Source: Bradyrhizobium macuxiense
GTDB lineage: Bacteria; Pseudomonadota; Alphaproteobacteria; Rhizobiales; Xanthobacteraceae
DNA length: 64,000 nucleotides
NCBI RefSeq assembly: GCF_007993935.1
Contig: NZ_VITY01000002.1
Coordinates: 496,001-560,000 of the forward strand
Direction: 5' to 3'
The translations under genes and the position numbers were made by a program. The notes under the pieces are model-generated. The model was given only the letters and a program-made list of their open reading frames with translations, had not been told where the DNA came from and did not search any database. Below are positions 50,513 to 58,966 of the stretch, in pieces (the stretch's first letter is position 1; each line of letters begins with the position of its first letter).

Positions 50513-51412
50513 TCAGTTCGCCGCCGTGCCGCGGGTCACAATTTTGCCGAGGCCCGCAATAAGGCGGTCGAGCACGAAGCCGATGATGCCGACATAGAAC
50601 AGCGCCAGGATGATTTCGCTGATGTGCGAGGAATTCCACGCATCCCAGATGAAGAAGCCGATGCCGACGCCCCCGATCAGCATCTCGGCGGCAACGATCG
50701 CGAGCCAGGACAGGCCGATGCCGATGCGCAGGCCGGTGAACATGTAGGGCGCGGCCGCCGGGATCATGATCTTGGTGAAGAACTCCAGCGGATTGAGCTG
50801 CACGACGGCGGCGACGTTGCGGTAATCCTGCGGAATGTTACGGATGCCGACCGCGGTGTTGATGATGATCGGCCACACCGAGGTGATGAAGATGACGAAG
50901 ATCGCCGAGGGCTGGCCGTCGCGGAACGCGGCGAGCGACAGCGGCAGCCAGGCGAGCGGCGGGATAGTCCGCAGCACCTGGAACAGCGGATCGAGCCCGC
51001 GCATCGCCCAGACCGATTGCCCGACCAGCGTGCCGAGCGCGATGCCCGCGACCGCCGCCAGCGAATAGCCGTAGGCGACGCGCTGCAGGCTGGCGGAGAG
51101 ATGCCAGAACAGGCCCTTGTCGATGCCGCCATTGTCGAAGAACGGATCGAGGATCAACTCCCTGGTGTCCTTGAACACTTTCGACGGCGGCGGCAGGCTG
51201 GAGCCGGCGCGCCGGCAGATCAGCTCCCACACCACCAGCAGCAGCGCGACCACGATCAGCGGCGGCACCACGCGCGCCGCGGTCTCCTTCGCCATCCTGG
51301 CGTAGGTCTCGGCGCGCGGCGCGCGCTTCGGCGTCATGGTCACGACCGGCGCCGCGGCGGCCTGCGGGATCGTCGCCGCTGACAGTTCAGTCTTGATGGC
51401 AGGCATCGACAT
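50513..51412 (-). CDS. nrtB: ABC transporter permease (NrtB type)
   Basis: A 299-aa inner-membrane protein with about six helices. The EAA loop that docks to the ATPase is VAAVVQLNPLEFFTKIMIPA, followed by AAPYMFTGLRIGIGLSWLAI. LPPPSKVFKDTRELI before the core is typical of the nitrate/sulfonate permease family. A Pro/Ala-rich N-terminal 45 residues precede the first helix. It follows the binding-protein gene by 60 bp. ATG 51412 has GGAG 10 nt upstream; an in-frame ATG two codons later is also possible. Confidence 0.9.
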   Translation of the reverse strand: MSMPAIKTELSAATIPQAAAAPVVTMTPKRAPRAETYARMAKETAARVVPPLIVVALLLVVWELICRRAGSSLPPPSKVFKDTRELILDPFFDNGGIDKGLFWHLSASLQRVAYGYSLAAVAGIALGTLVGQSVWAMRGLDPLFQVLRTIPPLAWLPLSLAAFRDGQPSAIFVIFITSVWPIIINTAVGIRNIPQDYRNVAAVVQLNPLEFFTKIMIPAAAPYMFTGLRIGIGLSWLAIVAAEMLIGGVGIGFFIWDAWNSSHISEIILALFYVGIIGFVLDRLIAGLGKIVTRGTAAN

Positions 51413-51472
51413 TGAACGAAAATCTCCGTGGTCAGGCGACGGGCCGCGCCAGAGAGCGCGGCCCTGTCGGGC

Positions 51473-52783
51473 TCAGACATCGACGCGCTTGATGGACAGC
51501 GACTTCAGATACGCGGCGGGATCGGCGGGATCGAATACCTTGCCGTCGAAGAAGGTCTCCTTGCCGCGCGAGGTCGAGGTGGGGATGTCGGTGACGCCGA
51601 GCTCCTTGGCGGCCTCCTTCCAGAGATCCTCGCGGTTGACCTTGGCGATCAGCGCCTTGGTGTCGAAGCCCGCCTCGTACTTGCCCCAGCGGATGTCCTC
51701 GGTCAGGAACCAGAGGTCGTGGCTCTGATAGGGATAGGACGCGTTGTCCTTCCAGAACCGCATCTGCTGCGGCGAGTTCTCGACCACCCGGCCGGTGCCG
51801 TAGTCGAACTTGCCCTTCATGCGGTCGGTGATGTCTTCCACCGGACAGTTGATCCACTGCCGCTTGGCGCAGATCGCCGCGGTCTCCTCGCGGTTCTCCG
51901 CCTTCTCGCACCACTGCTGGGCTTCCATCACAGCCATCAGCAGCGCCTTCGCGGCCTTCGGGTTCTTGTCGACCCAGGCGGCGCGCAGGCCGAACGATTT
52001 CTCCGGATGCTTGTCCCAGAGTTCGCCGGTCGTGATCGCGGTGTAGCCGATCTCCTGATGAATCAGCTGCAGATTCCACGGTTCGCAGACGCAGAAGCAA
52101 TCCATCGTGCCGACCTTCATGTTGGCCACCATCTGCGGCGGCGGCACCACGATGGTCTCGATGTCCTTGTCGGGATCGATGCCGCCGGCGGCGAGCCAAT
52201 AGCGAATCCACAGATCATGCGTGCCGCCGGGGAAGGTCATCGCGGCCTTCACCGCCTTGCCGGACGCCTTCTTCTTCTCCAGCGCCGCCTTGAACGGCGC
52301 GGTGTCGATGCCGACCTTGAGATCGGCATATTCCTTGGCGACCGAGATGCACTGACCGTTCAGATTGAGCCGCGCCATGACGTACATCGGCGTCGGCTGA
52401 TTGTTCTGCGTCACCTTGCCGGCCGAGATCAAATACGGCATCGGGGTCAGGATATGCGCGCCATCGATGCCGTTGCCCTCGGAGCCGAGCACGAGATTGT
52501 CGCGCGTGGTGCCCCACGAGGCCTGCTTCTGCACCTCGACGTCGGGCATGCCGTATTTGGCGAAGATGCCCTTCTCCTTGGCGACGAACAGCGGCGAGGC
52601 ATCGGTGAGCGCGATGAAGCCGAGCTTGGCGCCCTTCACTTCCGGACCGGCTCCTTCAGCGAATGCACCAGCGGGAAAGTTGAACTTGGCTGCCGCGAGC
52701 AGCGCGGCGGCGCCGCTGGTTGCCTTCAGGAGCCGGCGACGGCTGATCGCACGGCTCGGGGGCGTGTTGCTGGGCTTGGTCAT
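51473..52783 (-). CDS. nrtA: Nitrate-type ABC transporter substrate-binding protein (CmpA/NrtA family)
   Basis: A 436-aa periplasmic protein with a Tat signal (SRRRLLKATSGAAALLAAA) in the first ~40 residues. The mature part contains KLGFIALTDASPLFVAKEKG, MPYLISAGKVT, FPGGTHDLWIRYWLAAGGID and MDCFCVCEPWNLQLIHQE, all typical of NrtA/CmpA proteins that bind nitrate or bicarbonate. The length fits NrtA. AAGGA precedes ATG 52783 by 8 nt; the frame is open 32 codons further without support. It is the first gene of the operon. No nitrate reductase gene is in the window, so assimilation genes must be elsewhere. Confidence 0.9.
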   Translation of the reverse strand: MTKPSNTPPSRAISRRRLLKATSGAAALLAAAKFNFPAGAFAEGAGPEVKGAKLGFIALTDASPLFVAKEKGIFAKYGMPDVEVQKQASWGTTRDNLVLGSEGNGIDGAHILTPMPYLISAGKVTQNNQPTPMYVMARLNLNGQCISVAKEYADLKVGIDTAPFKAALEKKKASGKAVKAAMTFPGGTHDLWIRYWLAAGGIDPDKDIETIVVPPPQMVANMKVGTMDCFCVCEPWNLQLIHQEIGYTAITTGELWDKHPEKSFGLRAAWVDKNPKAAKALLMAVMEAQQWCEKAENREETAAICAKRQWINCPVEDITDRMKGKFDYGTGRVVENSPQQMRFWKDNASYPYQSHDLWFLTEDIRWGKYEAGFDTKALIAKVNREDLWKEAAKELGVTDIPTSTSRGKETFFDGKVFDPADPAAYLKSLSIKRVDV

Positions 52784-52960
52784 CGGTCGTCCTTTGCGTC
52801 GTTGCGTTAGGTGTTGCGTCTGTGCGTCGAGCACCGTCCGTCGGGTGGCGACGCGCACAGGGCGCAAAAGGGCGTGCACCGGGGAGCCCCGGTCTGGCGG
52901 CGTCAGAAATCCGATGGGGTGGCCTCGAGGGACGGCTTCAATGGCGTCGGCGTTAGACTA

Positions 52961-52976
52961 TTCAAGCCCCGTGCCA
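52961..52976 (-). promoter_or_regulatory. Sigma-54-like promoter candidate for nrtA
   Basis: On the minus strand TGGCACGGGGCTTGAA matches the consensus TGGCAC-N5-TTGCW except at the last two bases, including the normally strict C of the -12 element. It is 180 bp upstream of the nrtA start. Nitrogen-regulated nitrate uptake operons often use sigma-54 with NtrC, but I see no clear NtrC site, so this is tentative. Confidence 0.3.
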
Positions 52977-53028
52977 AGCTACCGCAGTGCAAAAATCGAT
53001 TTTATCGCAATATTTTGCGCAACTTGTC

Positions 53029-53056
53029 GCAGCGCGCAGAGGTCTCTGCGCGCTGC
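53029..53056. terminator. 28-bp perfect palindrome, possible terminator
   Basis: GCAGCGCGCAGAG, GT, CTCTGCGCGCTGC: 13-bp arms with a two-base centre. It is 70 bp downstream of the dioxygenase stop on the minus strand and has no T-run after it. It could be a Rho-aided transcript end or a binding site for a dimeric regulator. Confidence 0.45.
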
Positions 53057-53125
53057 CAAAGAATGCGATTCGCTCAATTCTTGTGCGCCGCACATGATTT
53101 GAGCAGCAGGTTTTGGACGACGCGA

Positions 53126-54040
53126 TCAGGCGTCTTCGGTGACCTTGGTGCCGAGCGGCGCGGGCGCCATTCCGCCACCCGGCTTCACGTGGAATTCGTA
53201 AGTCATCAGGCTCCACGGCCCATCCGAGCGCTGACCGTCGGGCATCACAGGATCGGCGCGCTTCTCGACCTTGGCGATCAGTTCGTCCTTCACGCCGAAC
53301 ACCACATCGGAATCGATATACTCATCGCCTTCGACGAACACATGCGTGATCAGCGGCTCATGGCCCTTGGCGTTGACCAGGAAGTGCACATGCGCCGGCC
53401 GCATCGGGTGCCGGTTGGTCTGCGTGATCATCTGCCCGACCGGGCCGTCGGTCGGGATCGGGTAGCTGCACGGCACGATGGTGCGGAAGAAGAAGCGGCC
53501 ATCGGCATCGGTGATGAAGCGCGCGCGCGACGACGGACCTTCGCTGGCATAGCTCGGCTTCTGCGAGTCGTAGAACCCGTCGTCATCGGCGTGCCAGACA
53601 TCGACCGGCACATTGGCGAGCGGCTTGCTGTTGAGGTCGGTGACGCGGCTCTGCACGAACATGCGCTCGCCGGGCAGGCTCGCCGAGATGTCGGTGCCGT
53701 GCGGCGTCACCTTGTGCTCGCCGACATAGAACGGGCCGAGCACGGTGGTCTCGGTCGCGCCGTCGCGATGCCTGTGGTTGACCGCGTCGACCAGCATCGA
53801 CACGCCGAGCACGTCGGACAGCAGGATGAACTCCTGGCGGATGTCGGTGCACTTCTGCCCGGTGCGGGTCAGGAAGCCGATCGCGTGGTCCCACTCCTCG
53901 AAGGTGAGATCGGTCTTGCGTACATAATCGTGCAGCGACTTCACCAGTTCCTGCAGCAGGAACTTGACCCTGGGATCGGGCGTCTGGTCGAAGCTGCGGA
54001 TGACGGCGGCGGTGAGCTCGGTTTCGTTGAACTGGGTCAT
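53126..54040 (-). CDS. Intradiol dioxygenase, hydroxyquinol/catechol 1,2-dioxygenase-like (second paralogue)
   Basis: A 304-aa intradiol dioxygenase closely resembling the one at 41756-42613: both share FLTRTGQ, EFILLSD, LGVSMLVDA and GATETTVLGPF. Fe ligands are Tyr in HADDDGFYDSQ and in CSYPIPTDGP, and His in RPAHVHFLV. A C-terminal extension with Gly/Pro is extra. It cleaves a 1,2-dihydroxy aromatic. No maleylacetate reductase is adjacent, so its substrate may differ from the operon copy. AAGGGA precedes ATG 54040, 34 codons inside the open frame. Confidence 0.88.
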   Translation of the reverse strand: MTQFNETELTAAVIRSFDQTPDPRVKFLLQELVKSLHDYVRKTDLTFEEWDHAIGFLTRTGQKCTDIRQEFILLSDVLGVSMLVDAVNHRHRDGATETTVLGPFYVGEHKVTPHGTDISASLPGERMFVQSRVTDLNSKPLANVPVDVWHADDDGFYDSQKPSYASEGPSSRARFITDADGRFFFRTIVPCSYPIPTDGPVGQMITQTNRHPMRPAHVHFLVNAKGHEPLITHVFVEGDEYIDSDVVFGVKDELIAKVEKRADPVMPDGQRSDGPWSLMTYEFHVKPGGGMAPAPLGTKVTEDA

Positions 54041-54186
54041 CTCGGCGTTTCCCTTGAGGGCCCTTTGGGGCGCGATTGCAGGGGCGAGCGTACACCACCG
54101 GCACGGGGCCGGTAAGCAGCGGCCGATTGGTGCAGCGGACACTTTTCGGCTATCAAGGCTGCCTCGCCAGCCGGAGAAATTGCCCG

Positions 54187-55461
54187 ATGTTAGCTCCCAC
54201 GCCTGCCTCGCCCGAATCCGCGGGAATGTCGACCACCGCGCTCAACCGCCTCGAAGCGCATCTGAAGAGCCGCTACCTCGATTCCGGCCGCTTTCCGGGC
54301 ACGCAGGTCCTGATCTATCGCCGCGGCAAGATCGTGCATTCCACCGTCCAGGGCTTTGCCGATCTCGAGCGCAAGGCGCCGATGAAGGACGACACGATTT
54401 TCCGCATCTATTCGATGACCAAGCCGATCACCTCGGTCGCCTTCATGATGCTGGTCGAGGAAGGCAAGGTCGCGCTCGACGAGCCGGTCGCAAAGTACAT
54501 TCCGGAATGGAAGAACCTCGGCGTGTTCGTCGCCGGCACTGCGCCCGCCTTCCTGACCCGCCCGCCAACGCGGCCGATGCAGATCGTCGACCTGCTGCGC
54601 CACACCTCGGGCCTCACCTACGGCTTCCAGCAGCGCTCCAATGTCGACGCCGCCTATCGCGAGAAGAAGATCGGCGAGGTCATCAAGGCCGGCACGCTCG
54701 ACAGCATGATCGAGGACCTGGCGAAGATCCCGCTGGAGTTCTCGCCGGGCGAAGCCTGGAATTACTCGGTCTCCACCGACGTGCTCGGCTATCTGGTCGG
54801 CAAGATCTCGGGCATGCCGTTCGAGCAGTTCCTGAAGGAGCGGATCTTCAAGCCGCTCGGCATGAACGACACCGATTTCTTCGTGCCGGCCGACAAGGCG
54901 CATCGCTTTGCCGCCTGCTATTCCGCCGACCCGCAGGGCGGCTTCAACCCGCTCGCCGCCGAGCGCAAGGGCACACTGACCCTGCAGGACGATCCGACGA
55001 CCAGCTCGTTCCTGTCGCCGCCCTCGCTGGTCTCGGGCGGCGGCGGGCTGTGCTCGACCGCGGCAGACTACCTGACCTTCTGCCGCGCGCTGCTCAACGG
55101 CGGCGAGCTCGGCGGCGTCCGGCTGCTCGGCCCGAAGACGCTGAAGCTGATGGCCTCCAACCACCTGCCCGGCGGCGTCGACCTGCCGGCGATGTCGCGC
55201 TCGATGTTCGCCGAGGCCGCCTATAACGGCATCGGGTTCGGCCTCGGCTTCGCCGTCACCATGCACCCGGCGCAGACGCTGATCGCCGGCAGCCCGGGCG
55301 AATTCAACTGGGGCGGCGCCGCGACGACGTCGTTCTTCATCGATCCGGCCGAAGAGCTGATCACCATCTTCATGACCCAGGTGCTGCCGTCGAGCGCCTA
55401 TCCGCTGCGGCGCGAGCTGCGCACCATGGTCTACGCCGCGATCACCGAGAGCAATCTCTGA
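54187..55461 (+). CDS. Serine hydrolase, beta-lactamase class C / family VIII esterase
   Basis: A 424-aa penicillin-binding-fold hydrolase. The nucleophile motif is SMTK at 76-79. The second motif is Tyr193 in WNYSVSTDVLG (Y-x-x rather than Y-x-N, the esterase variant). LLRHTSGLTYGF and SPGEFNWGGAATTSFFIDP near residue 365 also fit the family. It lacks a signal peptide, so an intracellular esterase is more likely than a periplasmic beta-lactamase. The substrate is unknown. It is divergent from the dioxygenase gene, 146 bp apart. A strong terminator follows 10 bp after the stop. Confidence 0.87.
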   Translation: MLAPTPASPESAGMSTTALNRLEAHLKSRYLDSGRFPGTQVLIYRRGKIVHSTVQGFADLERKAPMKDDTIFRIYSMTKPITSVAFMMLVEEGKVALDEPVAKYIPEWKNLGVFVAGTAPAFLTRPPTRPMQIVDLLRHTSGLTYGFQQRSNVDAAYREKKIGEVIKAGTLDSMIEDLAKIPLEFSPGEAWNYSVSTDVLGYLVGKISGMPFEQFLKERIFKPLGMNDTDFFVPADKAHRFAACYSADPQGGFNPLAAERKGTLTLQDDPTTSSFLSPPSLVSGGGGLCSTAADYLTFCRALLNGGELGGVRLLGPKTLKLMASNHLPGGVDLPAMSRSMFAEAAYNGIGFGLGFAVTMHPAQTLIAGSPGEFNWGGAATTSFFIDPAEELITIFMTQVLPSSAYPLRRELRTMVYAAITESNL

Positions 55462-55471
55462 CCGATGACTC

Positions 55472-55505
55472 TTCCGCGGCGCAGGGTGTGCGCCGCGGAA
55501 TTTTT
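55472..55505 (+). terminator. Rho-independent terminator
   Basis: TTCCGCGGCGCA, GGGTG, TGCGCCGCGGAA: a perfect 12-bp stem with a 5-nt loop, directly followed by five T. It ends the serine hydrolase transcript. Confidence 0.9.
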
Positions 55506-55585
55506 CCGACCACAGTCATTTCCTTTGGCGGACTTTTCCCGCTTCCCCTAAGCTCACCGCAAACGGGCACCCACCCGGGGACATC

Positions 55586-57097
55586 GTGCCGAAACTGACA
55601 TTGCCAGTGCGTCTCGCGCTTCTGGTCGCGGGGACGATGTTGCCGCTGATCGTTTTCGCGGTCGGAATCGTGTTTCACAATTACCAGCGCGATCGTCAGG
55701 CCGCCACCCAGCGCGTGCTGGAAACGGCGCGCAGCATCCGCCTGCTGCTCGATGCAGAAATGCAGCGCATGACCGGCGGGCTGCAGGTGCTGGCGCTGAC
55801 CAACTCGCTGCGCAACGGCGAGTTCGGCAATTTCCGCCGCGTCGCAGCCGGCTTCCTCGACCAGTACGGCAAGGATGGCGTGGTGCTGGTGGCGGACCGT
55901 GCGGGACGCCAGGCGTTCTCCTCGCTGACGCCGGACACCGCGAGCCTGCCGCCGCGCAACAATCTCGGGATCGTCGAGAAGGTGTTTGCGACGCGGCAGC
56001 CGCAATATTCCAACCTGTTTTTCGGTGAGGTGAAGCAGCAACTGATCATCACCGTCGAGGTGCCGGTGATCCGCGACGACGAGGTGCTCTACGACATCTC
56101 CTTCAGCCCGCCGATCGAGGTCTTCCAGGCGATGATCGAGAAGCAGCGCCTGAACCAGGACTGGACCATCTCGATCTTCGATGGCGACGGCGTCAACCTG
56201 GCGCGGGTACCAAATCCGCAGGCGACCGTCGGGCAGCGTGCCTCGCCAACGTTGTTTGCCGAGATGTTCCGCCGCAGCGAGGCGACACTGCCGACCGTCT
56301 CGCTCGAAGGCGTGGCGCTGATTACGGGCTTCACGCGGTCTCGCCTCACCGGCTGGACCGTCGCGGCCGGAATCGCCGAGAGCTCGCTGGTGGCGCCGCT
56401 GTGGCGCTCGCTTGCGATCACCGCCGTGATCGGCGGCGTCCTGCTCATGGTCGGCCTCGCCTTTGCGGTGCGGATGGCGACCACGATCGCGCGCGGCGAG
56501 AAGCTGCACGACCTCCTGATCGAGGAGCTCAATCACCGCGTCAAGAACACGCTGGCGATCCTGCAATCGATCGCCACGCAGACCTTCCGCAGCGCGAGCC
56601 GCACCGAGCGCGAGAAATTCGAGGGACGGCTCGGCGCGCTGGCCGAGGCGCACAATTTGCTCTCGACCGACAAATGGCAGGGCTCCGACCTGCAGGACGT
56701 GATCAGCCGCGTGCTGCGGCCGTATCTGCTGAGCAGCACCTCCGAGCGGGTCAGGATGTTCGGGCCGCGGGTGCCGCTGTCGCCCCGGCTTGCCCTGGTG
56801 CTGTCGATGCTGCTGCACGAGATGGCGACCAACGCCGCCAAATATGGCGCGCTGTCCAACGACAGCGGTACGGTGACGCTGGATTGGGAAATCCTTGAGG
56901 AAGGCCCAACACCGAAGCTCCGGATGATCTGGACGGAGGCCGGCGGCCCGCACGTCACCGCGCCGGTGCAGCGCGGCTTCGGCTCCCGCCTGATCGAGCG
57001 CAGCGCCCGCGACCAGCTCGGCGGCGAGGCCACGGTCGATTTCCTGCCCCACGGCGTCGTCTACACGGTGACCAGCACCCTCGAAACCGGCGATTGA
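55586..57097 (+). CDS. Membrane sensor histidine kinase, HWE/HisKA_2 family
   Basis: A 503-aa kinase. A membrane helix at about residues 8-30 and another near 278-300 bracket a ~245-residue periplasmic Cache-like sensor domain. The phospho-acceptor is His317 in EELNHRVKNTLAILQS, the HWE-type H-box. The N-box LHEMATNAAKYGALSN and the WEI of LDWEI fit the HWE family. There is no receiver domain and no response regulator gene nearby. The dicarboxylate transporter gene starts 90 bp downstream on the same strand, so it may sense dicarboxylates. The start is GTG 55586 after GGGGACATC. HWE kinases often feed PhyR or single-domain receivers. Confidence 0.88.
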   Translation: MPKLTLPVRLALLVAGTMLPLIVFAVGIVFHNYQRDRQAATQRVLETARSIRLLLDAEMQRMTGGLQVLALTNSLRNGEFGNFRRVAAGFLDQYGKDGVVLVADRAGRQAFSSLTPDTASLPPRNNLGIVEKVFATRQPQYSNLFFGEVKQQLIITVEVPVIRDDEVLYDISFSPPIEVFQAMIEKQRLNQDWTISIFDGDGVNLARVPNPQATVGQRASPTLFAEMFRRSEATLPTVSLEGVALITGFTRSRLTGWTVAAGIAESSLVAPLWRSLAITAVIGGVLLMVGLAFAVRMATTIARGEKLHDLLIEELNHRVKNTLAILQSIATQTFRSASRTEREKFEGRLGALAEAHNLLSTDKWQGSDLQDVISRVLRPYLLSSTSERVRMFGPRVPLSPRLALVLSMLLHEMATNAAKYGALSNDSGTVTLDWEILEEGPTPKLRMIWTEAGGPHVTAPVQRGFGSRLIERSARDQLGGEATVDFLPHGVVYTVTSTLETGD

Positions 57098-57186
57098 CCG
57101 GGCCAACGGCGCCCAATCCCGCGACATCTTGGCACGCAAGTTGCTAAGATGGGGCGGGTTCGGACGATCGGAAACAGGGGGAATTC

Positions 57187-58506
57187 ATGTCGACCATCGC
57201 AGCGGAAGCCAGCACGGCACGCAAGCCGCTCTACACATCACTGTTCGTGCAGGTGCTCGTCGCGCTGCTGCTCGGCATCATCATTGGCATGGCGGCGCCG
57301 GATTTCGCGGTCGGGCTGAAGATCTTCAGCGACGCCTTCCTGAAGCTGATCTCGATGATCGTGGCGCCGATCGTGTTCTGCGTGGTGGTGCACGGCATCG
57401 CGGGCGCCGGCGACCTCAAAAAGGTCGGGCGCGTCGGCGTCAAGGCGCTGGTGTATTTCGAGGCGATGACGACGGTGGCGCTCGTGGTCGGCTTGATCCT
57501 GGCCTATCTGTTCGGGCCCGGTCACGGCATGAACATCGATACCACGACGCTTGATGCCAAGGCGCTCGGCAACTACGCCAGCAACGCGCAGAAGCTGAAG
57601 GGCGAAGGCATCGGCAGCTTCCTGCTCAACATCATCCCGACCACCTCGTTCGACGCGCTGTCGCGCAACGACGTGTTGCAGGTGCTTTTCTTCGCCATCA
57701 TCTTCGGCGTCAGCCTGGCGCTGGTCGGCGGCGAGAAGGGCGAGCGGATCTCCTCGTTCATCGACGCGGTCTCGACCGTGCTGTTCCGCGCCATGGGCCT
57801 GATCGTGCGCTTCGCCCCGATCGGCGTGCTCGGCGCCGTCGCCTACACGGTCGGCAAATACGGCGTCGGCTCGCTGAAGCAGCTGCTGTCGCTGGTGGCG
57901 TTGTTCTACGTCTCGGTCGCCGTCTTCGTGCTCGGCGTGCTCGGCGCCGTGATGGCGCTCGCCGGCATCAACATCCTCAAGTTCCTCGGCTACCTGCGCG
58001 AGGAATTGATGATCGTGGTCGCGACCGCATCCTCGGACGCGGTGCTGCCGCAGGTGATGCGCAAGCTGGAGCGCTTCGGCGTCAAGGACTCGGTGGTCGG
58101 TCTCGTGATTCCGACCGGCTATTCGTTCAACCTCGATGCGTTCTCGATCTACCTGACGCTGGCGGTCGTCTTCATCGCGCAGGCCACCAACACGCCGCTG
58201 TCGTTCGGCGATCTGATGCTCGTGCTCGGCGTGTCGCTGATCACCTCGAAGGGCGCGCATGGCGTGCCGGGTTCCGCGATCGTCATCCTGGCGGCGACGC
58301 TCAACGCCGTGCCAAGCATCCCGGCGATCGGCCTCGTGCTGGTGCTCTCGGTCGACTGGTTCATCGGCATGGCACGCGCAGTCGGCAATCTGATCGGCAA
58401 CTGCGTCGCCACCGTCGTGGTTGCGGCCTGGGAAGGTGACCTGGATCGGGACAAGGCGCGCCGCGTGCTCGAAGGCGCCGAGGCAGTTGACGTCACCGCG
58501 GGCTGA
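57187..58506 (+). CDS. dctA: C4-dicarboxylate transporter (DAACS family)
   Basis: A 439-aa sodium- or proton-coupled transporter with eight to ten membrane segments. The signature loops are TASSDAVLPQVMRKLERFG, VIPTGYSFNLDAFSIYLT and SKGAHGVPGSAIVILAATL, with the re-entrant Ser-rich and Asn/Asp substrate sites. It imports succinate, fumarate and malate. GGGGGAATTC precedes the ATG by 6 nt. No DctB/DctD pair is adjacent; instead the upstream HWE kinase is the closest sensor. In rhizobia DctA feeds bacteroids, but this copy need not be the symbiotic one. Confidence 0.93.
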   Translation: MSTIAAEASTARKPLYTSLFVQVLVALLLGIIIGMAAPDFAVGLKIFSDAFLKLISMIVAPIVFCVVVHGIAGAGDLKKVGRVGVKALVYFEAMTTVALVVGLILAYLFGPGHGMNIDTTTLDAKALGNYASNAQKLKGEGIGSFLLNIIPTTSFDALSRNDVLQVLFFAIIFGVSLALVGGEKGERISSFIDAVSTVLFRAMGLIVRFAPIGVLGAVAYTVGKYGVGSLKQLLSLVALFYVSVAVFVLGVLGAVMALAGINILKFLGYLREELMIVVATASSDAVLPQVMRKLERFGVKDSVVGLVIPTGYSFNLDAFSIYLTLAVVFIAQATNTPLSFGDLMLVLGVSLITSKGAHGVPGSAIVILAATLNAVPSIPAIGLVLVLSVDWFIGMARAVGNLIGNCVATVVVAAWEGDLDRDKARRVLEGAEAVDVTAG

Positions 58507-58532
58507 ACCACGCGGCACAGGGCCAAAAGCGT

Positions 58533-58549
58533 CCCGCGCATGGCGCGGG
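58533..58549. terminator. GC-rich hairpin between dctA and the 103-aa gene
   Basis: CCCGCGC, ATG, GCGCGGG: a perfect 7-bp stem. It lies 26 bp after the dctA stop and 15 bp after the convergent gene stop, so it can serve both strands. No T-run is present. Confidence 0.5.
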
Positions 58550-58564
58550 GCGCGGGGCGCGGGC

Positions 58565-58876
58565 TTACTTGATCAGCCGCAGATACGGCGGCAACTGCCT
58601 GGTCGCCGGTTCCTGCACCGGCTCGTCCGACGCAATCATGTCGCACAGCGCCCTCAACTCGGAATCCGTCACCTTGTGGAGCTCCATCCGAAGCTCGAGG
58701 ATCGCAAGGGACAGCAGCCGCGCCGTCTCCGTGTTCGCCCGGTCAGTCAGAAATGCCTGACACTCTTCCAGGGTTGCCAGCAGCGCCAGCAACCGTTCTT
58801 CCGTATTTGCGACCGGCATGTCTTCCACTCCCGAAGCCGCGAGGTAGAGTCGAGGTGTTCCCCTCTTCCGCTTCAT
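58565..58876 (-). CDS. Conserved-looking hypothetical protein, 103 aa
   Basis: The product is a 103-aa, mostly helical, soluble protein. It begins MKRKRGTPRLYLAASG and has the amphipathic stretch NTEERLLALLATLEECQAFL, then LSLAILELRMELHKVTDSEL. I do not recognise a family. The start ATG 58876 is supported by AGGAGAGG 6 nt upstream; the frame extends 30 codons further without a site. It is convergent with dctA. A small regulatory or adaptor role is possible but is only a guess. Confidence 0.6.
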   Translation of the reverse strand: MKRKRGTPRLYLAASGVEDMPVANTEERLLALLATLEECQAFLTDRANTETARLLSLAILELRMELHKVTDSELRALCDMIASDEPVQEPATRQLPPYLRLIK

Positions 58877-58966
58877 TTGGCCTCTCCTGCCAGAGTTCGC
58901 CGGCTTTCCGTAGGCGCACAATTGTTCCCGATGATTCAGAACTTTTGGGCAATTGTCCAGCAACAT

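Larger units (their letters stand above)
52784..53125. other. 342 bp regulatory gap upstream of nrtA
   Basis: No gene is seen. The gap holds a sigma-54-like sequence (52961-52976), AT-rich DNA around 52990-53015 (AAAAATCGATTTTATCGC), and a 28-bp perfect palindrome (53029-53056). These lie between the paralogous dioxygenase stop and nrtA start, so the gap must contain both a terminator and a promoter. Confidence 0.6.
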
